From Neocallimastix lanati (nom. inval.) (taxonomy: Eukaryota; Neocallimastigomycota; Neocallimastigomycetes; Neocallimastigales; Neocallimastigaceae): a stretch of 25,000 bases of DNA. Shown here in pieces: positions 1 to 15,636 of this stretch; the stretch's first letter is position 1; each line of letters starts with the position of its first letter. The translations under genes and the position numbers were made by a program. The notes beneath the pieces are model-generated. The model was not told the origin of the DNA. It did no database searches and saw only the letters and a program-made list of their open reading frames with translations. The stretch covers positions 297,501-322,500 of the forward strand of contig JACVTC010000123.1 of assembly GCA_016946835.1 (NCBI GenBank), written 5' to 3'.

Positions 1-3000
1 CACTATAACATCAATTTTTGTAATTAACAAATTTTTAATTATAATATATAATTAAATTTAGTAATACTCTTGGGGAAAGAACCTTTTTAAGTTTTATTTA
101 TAATATAAATATTTAGGTTTTTTTTTTTTTATAATATTTAGCCAATTGTAAACATTATAATTAATAAAGCCATATATAAAATTATTAACATAATATAATT
201 TTACTATTTTATATTTATTTAATTAGTATACGCCATATTATTAATGGTGATTGAAATTTTTTTTGGGAAATTATGATAAAAATTCTTTTTATTAATTAAT
301 GATTAGATCAACTATAAATAATAAATGTGTAATATATTATATTTAATAAATATTTTTATTATATAATATAATATTAAAATAATAAATATGAACTTTAATT
401 TTTTGTATAACATTAATATTAAGATATCTTATTTCATTTATTTCTAAATATATACAAAAAATTTTAAGATATCTTATTCCATAAATATAAATAAATATAA
501 TTATTAACAATTTAATTAAATATAAAATAAATATTATTAAACAGTAGAACATTGCTATTAAGAATATAAGATAACTTTAAAAAAAAAAAAAAAAAACTTT
601 TTATAAATTTTTATATTTATTATTTAAAAACAAGAGGATAAATATAAATATATAATGAATAATCCAGTTCTCATTCATCATTCAATTAATGAAATTTTAA
701 TAATCTCAGTCTTTTTATCTTATTTATATAATAATATATGTTTTTTTAATTAATATATTTAAAAAAAAAAAAAGTATGCTTAACAATTATTATACATTAA
801 GATAAAATTGTCAATGACATGACATATAATTATATTTTATATATATATATAAAATATTAATATAAAAAATAATATACGAATTATTAATAAATCAAGAAAT
901 GAATTTCAATAAAATACAGATAGGGATAATAAAAGTCCAATCAATTTTATTATTTATTTATTATTATATTATTATTATTTTATTTACTGAGAAAAAAGTG
1001 GATATGATCATAATCTGTTAATATAAATATGATTTAATAAAACTATTTCAGATTATTAATATTAATGTATAATGAATTCTTACATAATTAAATAATATAT
1101 ATTAATATAAGCTTATTTATATATGCTTATTTTAATACTAATATATGTAATTATTCTAATTAATATTTAAAATAAGGTTAAATTTCTTTATAATATATAT
1201 TAATAACTTATATTTTTTATAAAATAAATTTTGTTGTTCAATATATATAATTTCCTGCCTTCTTGGGAATTAGAAATATAATACGAACCCTTTTGATCAT
1301 ATATTAAATTCCTTTATTTTATCTTTATTATAAATAATAATGATAAATATTATTAATATTTAAGTATTTGCCATATCATTTATTATTAAAAAAATCATAC
1401 AATGCTATTATATTAGTTTCTGTTATATATATACAAAATATATATAATTTTTTTATTTTTACTTGAATCCCTTTTAAAACCCCTTAAAAAGGAAATTAAT
1501 TATGTTGTATTTCATTAGTTTATATGTTCAATGTGTAGATATTACTATATATAAATTAATATTTAAATAAGGTTAACTTTCTTATTAGAGCTATCATAAA
1601 ATATAAAATATATTAACATTTAATTCAAAATATAATATATTCTTAACCACTATAATAATTTGAAAAAAAAAAAAAAAAAACCTTATTTTTTTAATTCTCC
1701 TTATTATAATTAAATTATATTTTATTTTTTTTTTATATCTATTATTCCATAGAGTAAGGAATATATTATTTGTAATTATATCAACTATATTAATATATTT
1801 TATGATAAAGAGTTATTAGTACTTTATCATTCTAAAATGTTTTATACTATTATATTGTGGCTTGTTCCCTATTTATATTACAATAAATTTGAAGCTAAAA
1901 TTTCATATATTCCTACATTTTTATTCATTTATTTTTATCCAATAAAGTGGTGAAATTGAATATAGTATATTGTTAAATATTATTTTCTAAAATTTTGTTG
2001 ATAATTATAATCATATATTCTTTTCATATTATATTTTTGTTGTTATACCCTGACTTTTAAAACATTTATCAGTCTTTATTTATTTAAAATAAAATAAAAA
2101 AAATAATAGTTAATCAATATTCTCATTAATATATAATTATACTTAAAAATAATATAAAAAAAAAATAATTTTGCTTAAAAAATTTTAAAAATATATTATA
2201 TCAAAATAGTATATTTTTTTCTATTGTTAAAAAATTATTGTAAGGTTAAACAAGTTACATAGATATATATTAAAAAATTCTTTTCTTGTTCTGGAAACAA
2301 TATCTTAATAATTTAAGATTTTTTTCTTATTATAATTACATATATATACTAAAAAAAAATTATTTTAATATTAACATATTTTATTGAGTATATTATTATA
2401 ATTTAGTTATTTTTTCTTTCTAATAATGTATGAAAGATGGAAGATATTTAATAAAAATATATAACTTTTAAACTTTTATAATATTTTTTCTTATGCAAAT
2501 CTAATCTTTATTATTATTTATTTAATTATTAAAAAACAAGTCACATACAAAAACACGCCACGTTGCGAAATGTACTAGATTCCTTTTTTGATACAAAAAT
2601 ATTTTTAAATAAAAAAATTGATTTATGAAGTGTTTATTCTATTCCATTTTATACAACTAAAAAAATTTCTACTAATATAAAAATACTGTTAGATTAATAT
2701 TTCTATTGTTACTATTAGATTATTATTATTATTATTATTATTATATTATTATTATTATTATTATTATTTTTATTTATATTTTATTATATTTTAATTTTTT
2801 CGCTTATATAAACAATATATTTAATACTTTTTCATTGAAGGGTTAAAATTTTAAATTACAATAAACTATTTTTAATATAAAAGTTTCTACTTAATATGAA
2901 ATATATAGCTCATTTTAAATTTAATTAATACTATATAATTATTAATATTATAAATTGAAAAGTTTTGAAAATGTAATATTTAAGTAAAAATATTTACTAA

Positions 3001-3235
3001 TTGTAATCAAAGTATTCAAGATTATAAGTAATTTATAGTTTTTTGAAAATAAAAAAATAAAAATAAAAATAATTATAATTATATAATTTATTCTACTTTA
3101 TTTTTTAAAATTTATTTTAATTTTAAATATTGTTTTTCACTATGATAATTTAAGAAGACTGGTAATTATATTGATTATCAACCATGATAAGTTATTTTTG
3201 GAGAAATTTCTGCCCACTTTTCTATTACATAATAA
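1..3235. other. Gene-free AT-rich region
   Basis: No coding region can be supported here. The stretch is dominated by A/T homopolymers and short AT repeats, including an (ATT)n tract near 2718-2766. Open frames present are short, made of I, Y, F, L, N and K residues, and show no family motif. The only compositionally different spots are small GC-richer patches near 1255-1300 and 2552-2580; the second resembles the 15-bp motif that flanks the retrotransposon further on. Confidence 0.7.
2553..2576 (+). repeat. Diverged copy of the GCGAAATG interspersed motif
   Basis: The bases ACGCCACGTTGCGAAATG here match the reverse complement of 17331-17354 (ATACGCCACTTGGCGAAATG) at most positions. They stand out as a GC-rich patch in very AT-rich DNA. 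They may be a single end of the same small repeat family that flanks the retrotransposon. Only one end is visible here. Confidence 0.35.
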
Positions 3236-3912
3236 TTCTTAAAGGGTGGCGGTTTAAAAAACGACTGGTCTTGGGGAATTGGCTCTTTTTACTCTTATAG
3301 TGATTATCAACTTTCATCAACTGGGATTTATCCATTAAATCTACTTTCAAATCAAAGTCTTTTAGTGGTGCATGGATTGAGCTATTTCTTTAAAATGTCT
3401 AATTGAGTCTCAGATGGTTATAGACTCCTAATAATTGTATTGTTGATGATATCATTAATTTACGACTAACTATATAGCTTTATTACTTTCTTCTATAGTA
3501 TGAGGTATGTAATATAATTGATAATCAGTGTATATAAAGTTAAGTATAGAATGTATCTGTTGTTATTATTATCTTTCTAGTGATGAAAAGGATAGTTTCG
3601 ATTGTTAAAAGGAAACAATAGGTGAAGGATAACATTATTGCTAATGTATTTAATAGAAATATGGGCAACCCAGAAAATTTTGAAGGAACAGTATTTCAGG
3701 GAATTCACCTAATTTCAACGAATCTGATCTCAATATTTCTCATGGTACTGTTTTTACTAAATATATATTGATCTTAAGTTTTCTCTTGAAGTTTGTATTC
3801 CATTTAAATGGAAAGGTAAGAACATTTATGGTGCTAGCATTCGAATAGTGTTATTTTTATTATTATTCTTCTATAGTATAAACAAGACTCATATTGGGCT
3901 CAAGATGAAAAC
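3236..3912 (+). pseudogene. Decayed coding region, possibly a secreted carbohydrate-binding-type protein
   Basis: This island is clearly less AT-rich than its surroundings and carries protein-like blocks in different frames. The first block (3236-3403, 56 codons without a stop) includes GGGLKNDWSWGIGSF and a Ser/Tyr-rich stretch, and ends at a TGA. A second block (3622 to about 3770) includes NPENFEGTVF. The sense then continues in another frame with NFNESDLNISHGTVF, and in a third with KFSLEVCIPFKWKGKNIYG. I could not join the blocks with conventional introns, so frameshift decay is the simplest reading. The W-S-W-G block recalls the beta-sandwich carbohydrate-binding regions of secreted fibre-degrading proteins, but that is an impression. 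A gene with introns I failed to place remains possible. Confidence 0.45.
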
Positions 3913-4762
3913 TTAATTAAATATAAATTATTTAAATGAATTTGTTTTTTAGAATATTTTTTTTTTTTTTTTTTTTTTTTTAAATAATTTATAATTTATA
4001 AAAATTAATATTTATATTTTTATTTATTTTTATTATTTACAATTACAATACCAAACTTTATTTAATATAGATATTATTTCATAATTTATTTTCAGTTATG
4101 GAGTACATTATTAATTATATTATATTAACATGATTAATATTATTTATTTAATAATAACATAATAATAAAGTTTCAATTATTCTCCAAAGTCATTTTAATA
4201 TTTCCAATAATGTCTTTAAATTGAAATAGAATATATTTTTATTTATTTATTTATTTATTTTTTAATGAATAATTCAGTAAAAATAAAAAATTAATAATTG
4301 TAGATATTCATAAACTATTTATATTATATATATACAATTATTTAATAAAAAATACATTTTTGCTCCTTATCTTTTTTAAAAGTTTATATATTTTAAAAAA
4401 TATCATTATTTATGGTCTAAAGTATATATAATAAAATATTATATATTTATTTAAAAAAAATAATAAAAACTTGATTTATATAATATAACTATTGATTATT
4501 TAAAATATAAATCAATTATTTATATTTAATTATCATATAAGCAACAATTATATAATAATTAAAGGAGATAATAATGCATTAAATATCTAGCATAATATTT
4601 AACATAGATAACCTGTTATTTTTACATATTAAAATTAAATTATAATGATATTTTATAAAGATATTAAGATTTTAATTATTGTTTTAAAAACATCAAATAA
4701 TGATAGAAAATTAAATATTTAATATAATAATAATTGTTGTTACTATTTTACTATTTTATTAA

Positions 4763-4802
<40 letters not shown>

Positions 4803-5253
4803 GTATAAAACTTAAAAAATAATTATAAAAAGTATTGAAATTAATAATTCAATATAGTAAAATAAATAAGTAAATAAAATATACAATAATTAATAAATAT
4901 ATTATATTTTATGACTAATTATAAATTTATTATATTTTATATTTTTATTTATAATATTATTTATACGATTTTTTAAGGTTTAATCAAGGAATATATAATT
5001 ATTTTTAAAGGATATGTATACTAATCCAGAAGCATTGTAATTTGGTTATTTTTATTATTTATGATTATATTTTTATACATTAATTCGTTTTAATAGATAT
5101 TTATCGTATAAATAAATATTTTAAATTAAATTAATATTTATTATCATCTATAGTCACATTTTTTTTATTTTTAATAATATAATGATTTTTTTTTTTTTTT
5201 TTTTTAGTTCCATATATAATAAATTTAAGAATATTTAGATTAATAAAATTTAT
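3913..5253. other. Gene-free AT-rich region
   Basis: Nothing coding is visible. The stretch contains poly-T runs at 3957-3981 (25 T) and 4765-4797 (33 T) and a short (TTTA)n tract near 4240-4260. It lies downstream of the kinesin stop codon and so contains that gene's 3' untranslated region, whose extent cannot be read. Confidence 0.65.
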
Positions 5254-8692
<3,439 letters not shown>

Positions 8693-10003
8693 ATTTATAA
8701 TTAATTTAGTTTATGTTAAAAATTTTGAATATTTCTTATAATTTTCTATTTTTTTTAAAAAAAAAAAAATTTAATATATTCAAATATTTTAAATAAATAA
8801 AATAGTTAGGCTCTCTAATTTGAATAAAATAATATTTTAATTAATGTACGAATAGAAATTATTATTTTTATTTTTAATTTTTATATAGATATATATATCA
8901 TATATATATATAACTAACATTATATATATAAACATTTATCAAATAATTATTAAATAAACTTATTTATTTTTTATTTATAAAAAAATATATATATTTACAA
9001 TTTTGAATATTAAATATAATTTATTAATATATTATAAAAAGTGTAAAAAAAAAAAAAAAAATAAAAAAAAAAAAAAAAAAAAAACCTTCTTTATAATAAA
9101 CTTTAAATATAAAAATCTTATAAACCTAATCTCCCAATATATAAATTTCCTTTGTATAGTATAAAAAAAAACTGTTTAAATATTATTTATAAGAAATAAT
9201 AAAATATATTTATATATGTGTTTTTTTTATTTCTATTTAATTTGAATAATATTTAATAAACATAAATAATGAAGTACAATAAGGAAGCAAATTATAAAAT
9301 AAAATTAAATGAAATAAAATAAATAATAAAGTACTATTAGAGTATTGATAAAAATAAAATAAAAAAAAGTAAAATAAATAGTAACGTGTCATATAATATT
9401 GAAGTATTAATAAAAATAAAATAAATAAAATAGTGAGGAGTTTACAAAAATAAATTAAAAAAAATGAAATAGTAAAATTCAATAAAGAATCAAAGTAATA
9501 ATAAAAATGAAATAAAGTACAATAAGGAAGGAAAGTACTGGTAAAAATAAATTTTAATAAAATAAAGTAAAATTTTTATCATATGAAGAATAAATATTTA
9601 TTATTATATCTATTATTTACTTTATTTTATTATTAATGGATTAATGTAATAAAAAATAATATAGTTAATTATAGCTTGTTTGCATATTTTAATATATATT
9701 TAATTAAATAATATAGTTTTTATTTTTTTATTTTTTATTTTTTTATTTTTTATTTTTTATTTTTATTTTTTTTTTTTTTTGAATTCTTATAAATTTTTTT
9801 AAAAGAAATCATTTTATCAATACAAAAAGATTCAAATGTTAAAAAAATGTTATTAATGCTAATTCAGTTTCTGTCGAAAAAAAAAAGAATAACTACTAAA
9901 AAGAAAAAAAAGTAATAAATAAAGATATATAATTAAAAGATTGAATGGAATTATTTGAATATAACAATAAATAATAATTCTATCTTTAAATTAATCATAA
10001 TAA
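8693..10003. other. Intergenic region upstream of the kinesin gene
   Basis: No gene is supported. It should contain the kinesin promoter, but no element can be singled out in such AT-rich DNA. It includes A-rich runs at about 9045-9083, a purine-rich degenerate repeat at about 9255-9575 (listed separately), and a TTTTTAT-type T-rich repeat at about 9720-9780. Confidence 0.6.
9255..9575 (+). repeat. Degenerate minisatellite, purine-rich on the + strand
   Basis: The block AGTACAATAAGGAAG occurs near 9271-9286 and again near 9514-9529. Variants of GTATTGATAAAAATAAAAT recur between them (around 9333, 9404, 9496 and 9537). The spacing is irregular, roughly 35-80 bp, so this is a decayed tandem array rather than a clean satellite. 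An open frame on the minus strand across it (9237-9482) is a by-product of the A-rich composition. Confidence 0.45.
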
Positions 10004-10189
10004 CATAGTTTCACTTCATTGAAGACTAATACTTTTTTCATTGTTGACTTTCTAACACCATATGAATTGGAATCTATATATATAAGTCCTTTTGAAAATC
10101 TAAAAGGAAAATATTCTATTTAATTTTATGATGACTTGAAAAAAGATAATTATGAAGGGGTAACTTGTGTGAATATAAGAGCACATATT
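10004..10189 (+). pseudogene. Small coding relic with one in-frame stop
   Basis: A frame starting at 10004 stays open for 39 codons, meets TAA at 10121-10123, then continues in the same frame for 22 more codons. Such length is unusual at this AT content. The composition is protein-like, with segments such as DFLTPYELESIYISPFEN before the stop and FYDDLKKDNYEGVTCVNI after it. I do not recognise the family. It may be one decayed exon of a lost gene. A chance open frame cannot be excluded. Confidence 0.3.
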
Positions 10190-11135
10190 TAACTTTAACA
10201 ATTTATAAATTTTTTTTTCATAGATCTTATTTTAAGTTTTTTTATGTGTTAAAAATTTTTTTATATTTATAATAATATATAATAAAGATTAAGTTATCAT
10301 TAATAAAAATTTATTGAAAAAAATAATATAATTAATGTGATATTATTATTATAATATATTTTATGACTTTTTTTTTATTGATGCTATAAAAAAACATTAT
10401 ATTATTATTTGTAAATACATTTTTTAATTCCATAATTTTATAATTCATAAGAAAATATTAAATGTAATTTTAATTTAAAATATGTATGGAATACTCTTTT
10501 TATTTAAAATTTATTATATATATATTAAATTCAATATATAAACATTATATTAGTAATATATTTTATTTATATATAATAATATGTATATATATTATTACTA
10601 TATAAATTTTTTAATATAAGAAAATTGACAAAATAATAAATATATATATGCATTTTTTTTTATTTCCGGTGTGTACCGCCTAATAGAAATATATATTTTT
10701 TAATATAATTAGGAAAAGGAACAAGTTTAATTCCAAATATCAAGAAAATTTCGATGTATTTACAATAAACAAAATTAGAAATTAAAATGAAAATTAAATG
10801 ATTTATACATTAAAAATAGTTTTTATTCTATAATAGTATATGTAATATATATAATTATTATAATATATATATATATTAAAGAATAAAGTAAATATAGAAA
10901 AAATTATCATTGTTACTATTAATATAGAAGACTTAGCAATTAGATTTCTTTAATAATAATAAATTTAACAAAGAAAAAAAAGAGGAAAAAAAAATATGGA
11001 AAAGGTATAATTTTTATATATATATTTTTAATAAATGAAAATTTTCCTTTTTTTTTTTTTTTTTATTTATTTTATAATTCAATGTAAAATTATATATAAA
11101 TAGAAAAATAAAATTTTAATTGTAAATAAGTTTAA

Positions 11136-11280
<145 letters not shown>

Positions 11281-12769
11281 ATAAAATAAACTAGTGTAAA
11301 TCGAAGTGTAAATAAACTTGTTAATAAAAAATATACTTAGGTTTATTAAGGCATATATTATTAAATAATGTACATCATATGAATCAATGTAGAATTATTA
11401 TAGATAGAAATATAAATTTAAAATTTTAAATAATATTATATACGAGAATTCTTTAATATAAATTTTATAAATATAGTGTTGTGATTAAAAAAAAAATAAA
11501 TAATTTTTAATTAAATTCCCATAAATTTTTAAAATATTTTTAATTAAACCTTTAATTTATAATAGTTAGAGTTGAATCAGAAATAAGAAATTGTTCATTC
11601 CAAGTGAGGTTTAAATATATATAAAAATTGTATATAAAAAATTCAATCAAATTTTTATACATCTAATTATACCAATATTATATACATAATAAAAAAGGCA
11701 TTTATACAGTTATTAATTCACTACATGTGAATTAACTCAACAAATTAGTAATACATAAATAAATACATAATATTTACTTAAATTTAATATAAAATATTTC
11801 ATGAAATATTTATTGTGAATTAAAATTATATATTTTTAGAGAGTTTTGAATTATTGATAGATTATTTATTTTTTTACTTGTTTTTCAATTGTTATAAATT
11901 TACAGAAAGAGGGCATAATAAAAGGTTTCAGTAATATATTGGTAAAATAATATATATATATATATATATTTATAAAATTTTTTATTATTAGAAATCTTTC
12001 TCTCTCCTTTATATAAGGGTAATTTTCAATATCAAACATTGATAGTAGTTTTTGAGTTTATATAATTATTATATTAATAATATATATAATATTAATTTAG
12101 ATATTTTTATTATAACATTTCATTTTATTCATGTAATTCAATAAAAATAAATTAAATTAGATAGGTAAATTTAAATCAAGAATAAAAAAAAAAAAATTAC
12201 AATCATGAAAAATGCATTTTTTTGTTGTTAAAAGAGGAAAATGAAAATAATAAGGGATTTTGTCCAAATATTACTCTTTTTTCTGTCATTTCTAATTCTT
12301 TATATTATATTTAAATATTGCAATATTTTATTTTTATTTTTATTTTTATTTATTTTTTTTTTTTTCTTTGTTATTTCCTCTTGTATTTTTTATTATGAAT
12401 CCATTAAGAAGAAATGATAATATATTGAAGGTTTTACAATTAAATAATTTATTAGAATTAATTGTAAAGAAATTGATGTGAAATAAATACATAACTTTAT
12501 TCATTTGAATATTTGTGGAATCAATCCAAATATTAAAATTCATATACTTCTTTTTAATATTAATTGTTTCTGTAATATTCTAATGCTGTGATAATATTGA
12601 TAATATTAATATAATACTACTAAGTATGTTACACATAATTTCCCTATGATTTAGTAATAATTGGTATATAAAAAAAAATAAATGAAATAAAGTGTGGAAA
12701 GATACCTTTTGTTTTTATATTGTGAGAAGAATAAAGAGTTAAAGTTTTTAACATTTATTTTCAAATAAT

Positions 12770-12773
<4 letters not shown>

Positions 12774-12802
<29 letters not shown>
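12774..12802. repeat. Dinucleotide repeat (AT)n
   Basis: A run of alternating A and T, about 28 bp, in intergenic DNA. It is one of several AT-dinucleotide tracts in the window; others are near 13446-13465, 14428-14448 and 23115-23135. Confidence 0.85.
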
Positions 12803-12806
<4 letters not shown>

Positions 12807-13034
12807 CTTTCTACATAAATTTACTATATTATATACCATGTGATAATATCATTGATATGCGGGACTTTTATGTGCAATAATTTATAAGAGGTGGGTTTTA
12901 AATATTGGTAGTTTAGTAAATTTTATTAATAAAATTATAATATTCGTACAATTAAAATAATAATTCTAATTCCTAAAAATTTACAAGAGAGTCCTCCATT
13001 TCTAATATAAATAATCTAATCTATTTATAAGAAA

Positions 13035-13220
13035 TAGGTAATATATTAATTATGTTACATATAGAAAGTATTAATAAAGAAATAGAATACATTGTAAATA
13101 TATTTAATATACAAAAAAATTAAATGAAATATTTCCAGGATATAATTTTACTGAAAAGTTACCAAAGTTACAAATAAATGATAATGACTATCCTTCTATT
13201 AATTATAATAAAAAATGTAT
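13035..13220 (+). pseudogene. Probable upstream exon remnant(s) of the AAA ATPase first module
   Basis: The frame at 13031-13093 reads IESINKEIEYI, which fits the conserved start of an AFG2/CDC48-type AAA module (usually G-G-L-D-K-E-I-E). A second stretch at about 13136-13217 reads GYNFTEKLPKLQINDNDYPS, matching the segment before the Walker A motif. Splicing GTAAAT (13094) to the AG at 13138 shifts the frame; the AG ending at 13156 keeps the frame but drops several residues. The donor after the second stretch (13218), joined to the acceptor before 13639, creates a TAA. So the homology looks real but no clean joining was found. Either these are decayed exons or the true splice sites were missed. 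Confidence 0.4.
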
Positions 13221-13541
13221 ATTCTAATATATAAAACTATATAAATTTTATATGAATTAAAGTATTACAATTATTATAATTATAATAATACATATTGAAA
13301 TAAAATAAAATAAAATAATTATCAAAAAGATATAAATTTAATATTTAATATTTAATAATTATTATTAAATATACAAATATGTTACTACACATATTTGTTT
13401 TATATCATCATTTTTTTTTATTTAATTTTTTTCAATTATTATATAGTATATATATATATATATATTTGTTTAATTTATTTTAAAAAATAAAATAATATAT
13501 TTTTCTTAAATTTTTTATATATATACTTTCTTTATATATAT

Positions 13542-13557
<16 letters not shown>

Positions 13558-13607
<50 letters not shown>
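13558..13607. repeat. Poly-T tract of 50 bases
   Basis: The longest homopolymer in the window, ending about 30 bp before the exon that carries the first AAA module's P-loop. As the plus-strand sense it could be part of an intron's pyrimidine tract or of a 5' flanking region. Its exact length may be unreliable from sequencing. Confidence 0.9.
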
Positions 13608-13609
<2 letters not shown>

Positions 13610-13640
13610 CCTTTTTTTAAAAAAAAGATAGTATATAGAA

Positions 13641-15605
13641 ATGAAATTACTTCCAGATAAACCTTTACTTATTACAGGACAGGGTATTTATATAATACAT
13701 TGAAAAAAAAAAAGAAAATATTTAATTTACTATTTAATAATTATATTTTAAAAATAAAGGAAAAACTCAATATGTTGATAATGTGTTGAAGAATTACAAG
13801 AATTTTAAGGTATTTTAAATATTAATGTTTTTACTTGAGAAAATTTATAATAATAATATTAGAATAATATTAATTACTTTAAATTTACTTTAAATAATTT
13901 AATATTTTTACTTGAAATACAAATATATTATATTAATTAATATTAATAATTTAATTTAAGATTGTTAATGTAAGTTTGGTCGATATGCTTTTGAGATATC
14001 CATTAAATATACAAACTTGTTTAAATAACTATTTTGAATATGCATATAAATATAAGCCTTCAATATGTAATTTAATATAATAATATATAATATATTTTAA
14101 TACTATAAAAATAGACGAATAACATAATTGTATTTTAAGTAATTTTTGATAATTGTGAAGAAATATTTAATAAAAATGGTTCAAGTTATCAATTCATATA
14201 TAATTTTATAGAAAATACAGAGAAATATCAAAATGATATAATAATAGTAGGTATTAAAATATTAAAGAATAATGTCATATAAATTTTATTTGTATTTTTA
14301 GAATTATTATATTTCTTTTCTCATTATTATTATTATTATTATTATTACAATTATTTAGATAGGGAAATCTAATTCACTTGAAGAAATTCATCCAATTATA
14401 AGAAATTATTTTAAAGTAATGATTTATATATATATATATATATATATATTGTTAATTTTAATATGGATATAAATTATTTAAAAAAATTTTTATATTGGTC
14501 ATTTTAAAGGAATTTATATATGTAGAAAATCCAGATAATGATAAAATAATTTCGATGTTTAAAGAATATTTAGCGGAATTTGAAGAAATAAATAGTATAG
14601 ATTTGATAAAAATTGCAAATTTATGTAAGGGTTTTACTTATAATGATGTAATAGCTGTTTGTAAATTTGTAATGCAAAATTCTTCAAAAGATATATTAGG
14701 TATTTCTATTAGAATAGTAATAATACTAATATTAATAATGATAATAATAATATTAATAATATTATTATTCATTGTTATACATTAATTTATAAATTAATAA
14801 ATATTAATTTCACTATTTATTAATATTAAATCATTATAAAAATAATTTTAGAAACAAAATTTGTGAATGCTATTAATAGAGTATTAAATAATAATATTCG
14901 AAATTCTTATGATTCTACAGCGAATGAAGCAATACAATGGGATGATATTGGAGGCCTTGATAATATTAAAGTAAATATTTTTGATAAGATAAAAGAATAA
15001 TTTATATAAGGTAATAATGTTAATAATAGAAATTTTATTAATAGCAAGATATAGAGGAATCAATTATATGGTACTTTAATAATCCTGAAGCGTTTAATCG
15101 TTTAGGGATTCAAGCTACGAAAGGTGTTTTATTGTAAGTGTACAATAAATAAAGTATTAATAGTTTTGAAATAATAACATTAACTTAAATAGTTAAATTT
15201 AAAATTTAAAAAAATATAAATAGACATGGTCCTCCAGGTACTGGTAAAACCCTTTTAGCAAAAGCTATTGCTACAAAAATAAATTCAAGATTTATTCTTA
15301 TCAATATTTCAGATTTAGTAAAAGGAGAAGTTAGTTTTAATAAAATTATAAAATAAATAATATATTTCAGTAAAATTTGTTAATGAATTAATCAATAAAT
15401 AATAAAATAGGTAGGTCAGTCAGAAAAAGCAATAAAAAATTTTTTTGAATTAGCAAAGAACACACAACCATCAATAATATTTCTGGATGAATTAGAATCA
15501 TTATTTTCTAAAAGAAAAGGTGATAAAAGTATTGTTCAAAAAGTATGTGTTTAATAACATTAATTATAAAATAATTTGATATTAAATTATATATATATAT
15601 ATATA

Positions 15606-15636
<31 letters not shown>

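Noticed and set aside
343-552. 69-codon open frame on the minus strand
   Set aside because: Composed almost only of I, Y, L, N, K and F from AT-rich DNA, with no motif and no GC rise; judged chance. It does contain a small direct repeat (TTAAGATATCTTATT near 419 and 466).
9237-9482. 81-codon hydrophobic open frame on the minus strand
   Set aside because: Lies on the degenerate purine-rich repeat; F/L/Y-rich composition follows from the repeat. No start context or homology sign.
12346-12543. 65-codon open frame on the minus strand
   Set aside because: No recognisable motif, ends in a poly-Lys run from a T-rich tract, and the opposite strand is at least as protein-like.
12651-12839. 62-codon open frame on the minus strand with an IYIYIY run
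   Set aside because: Caused by the (AT)n dinucleotide tract.
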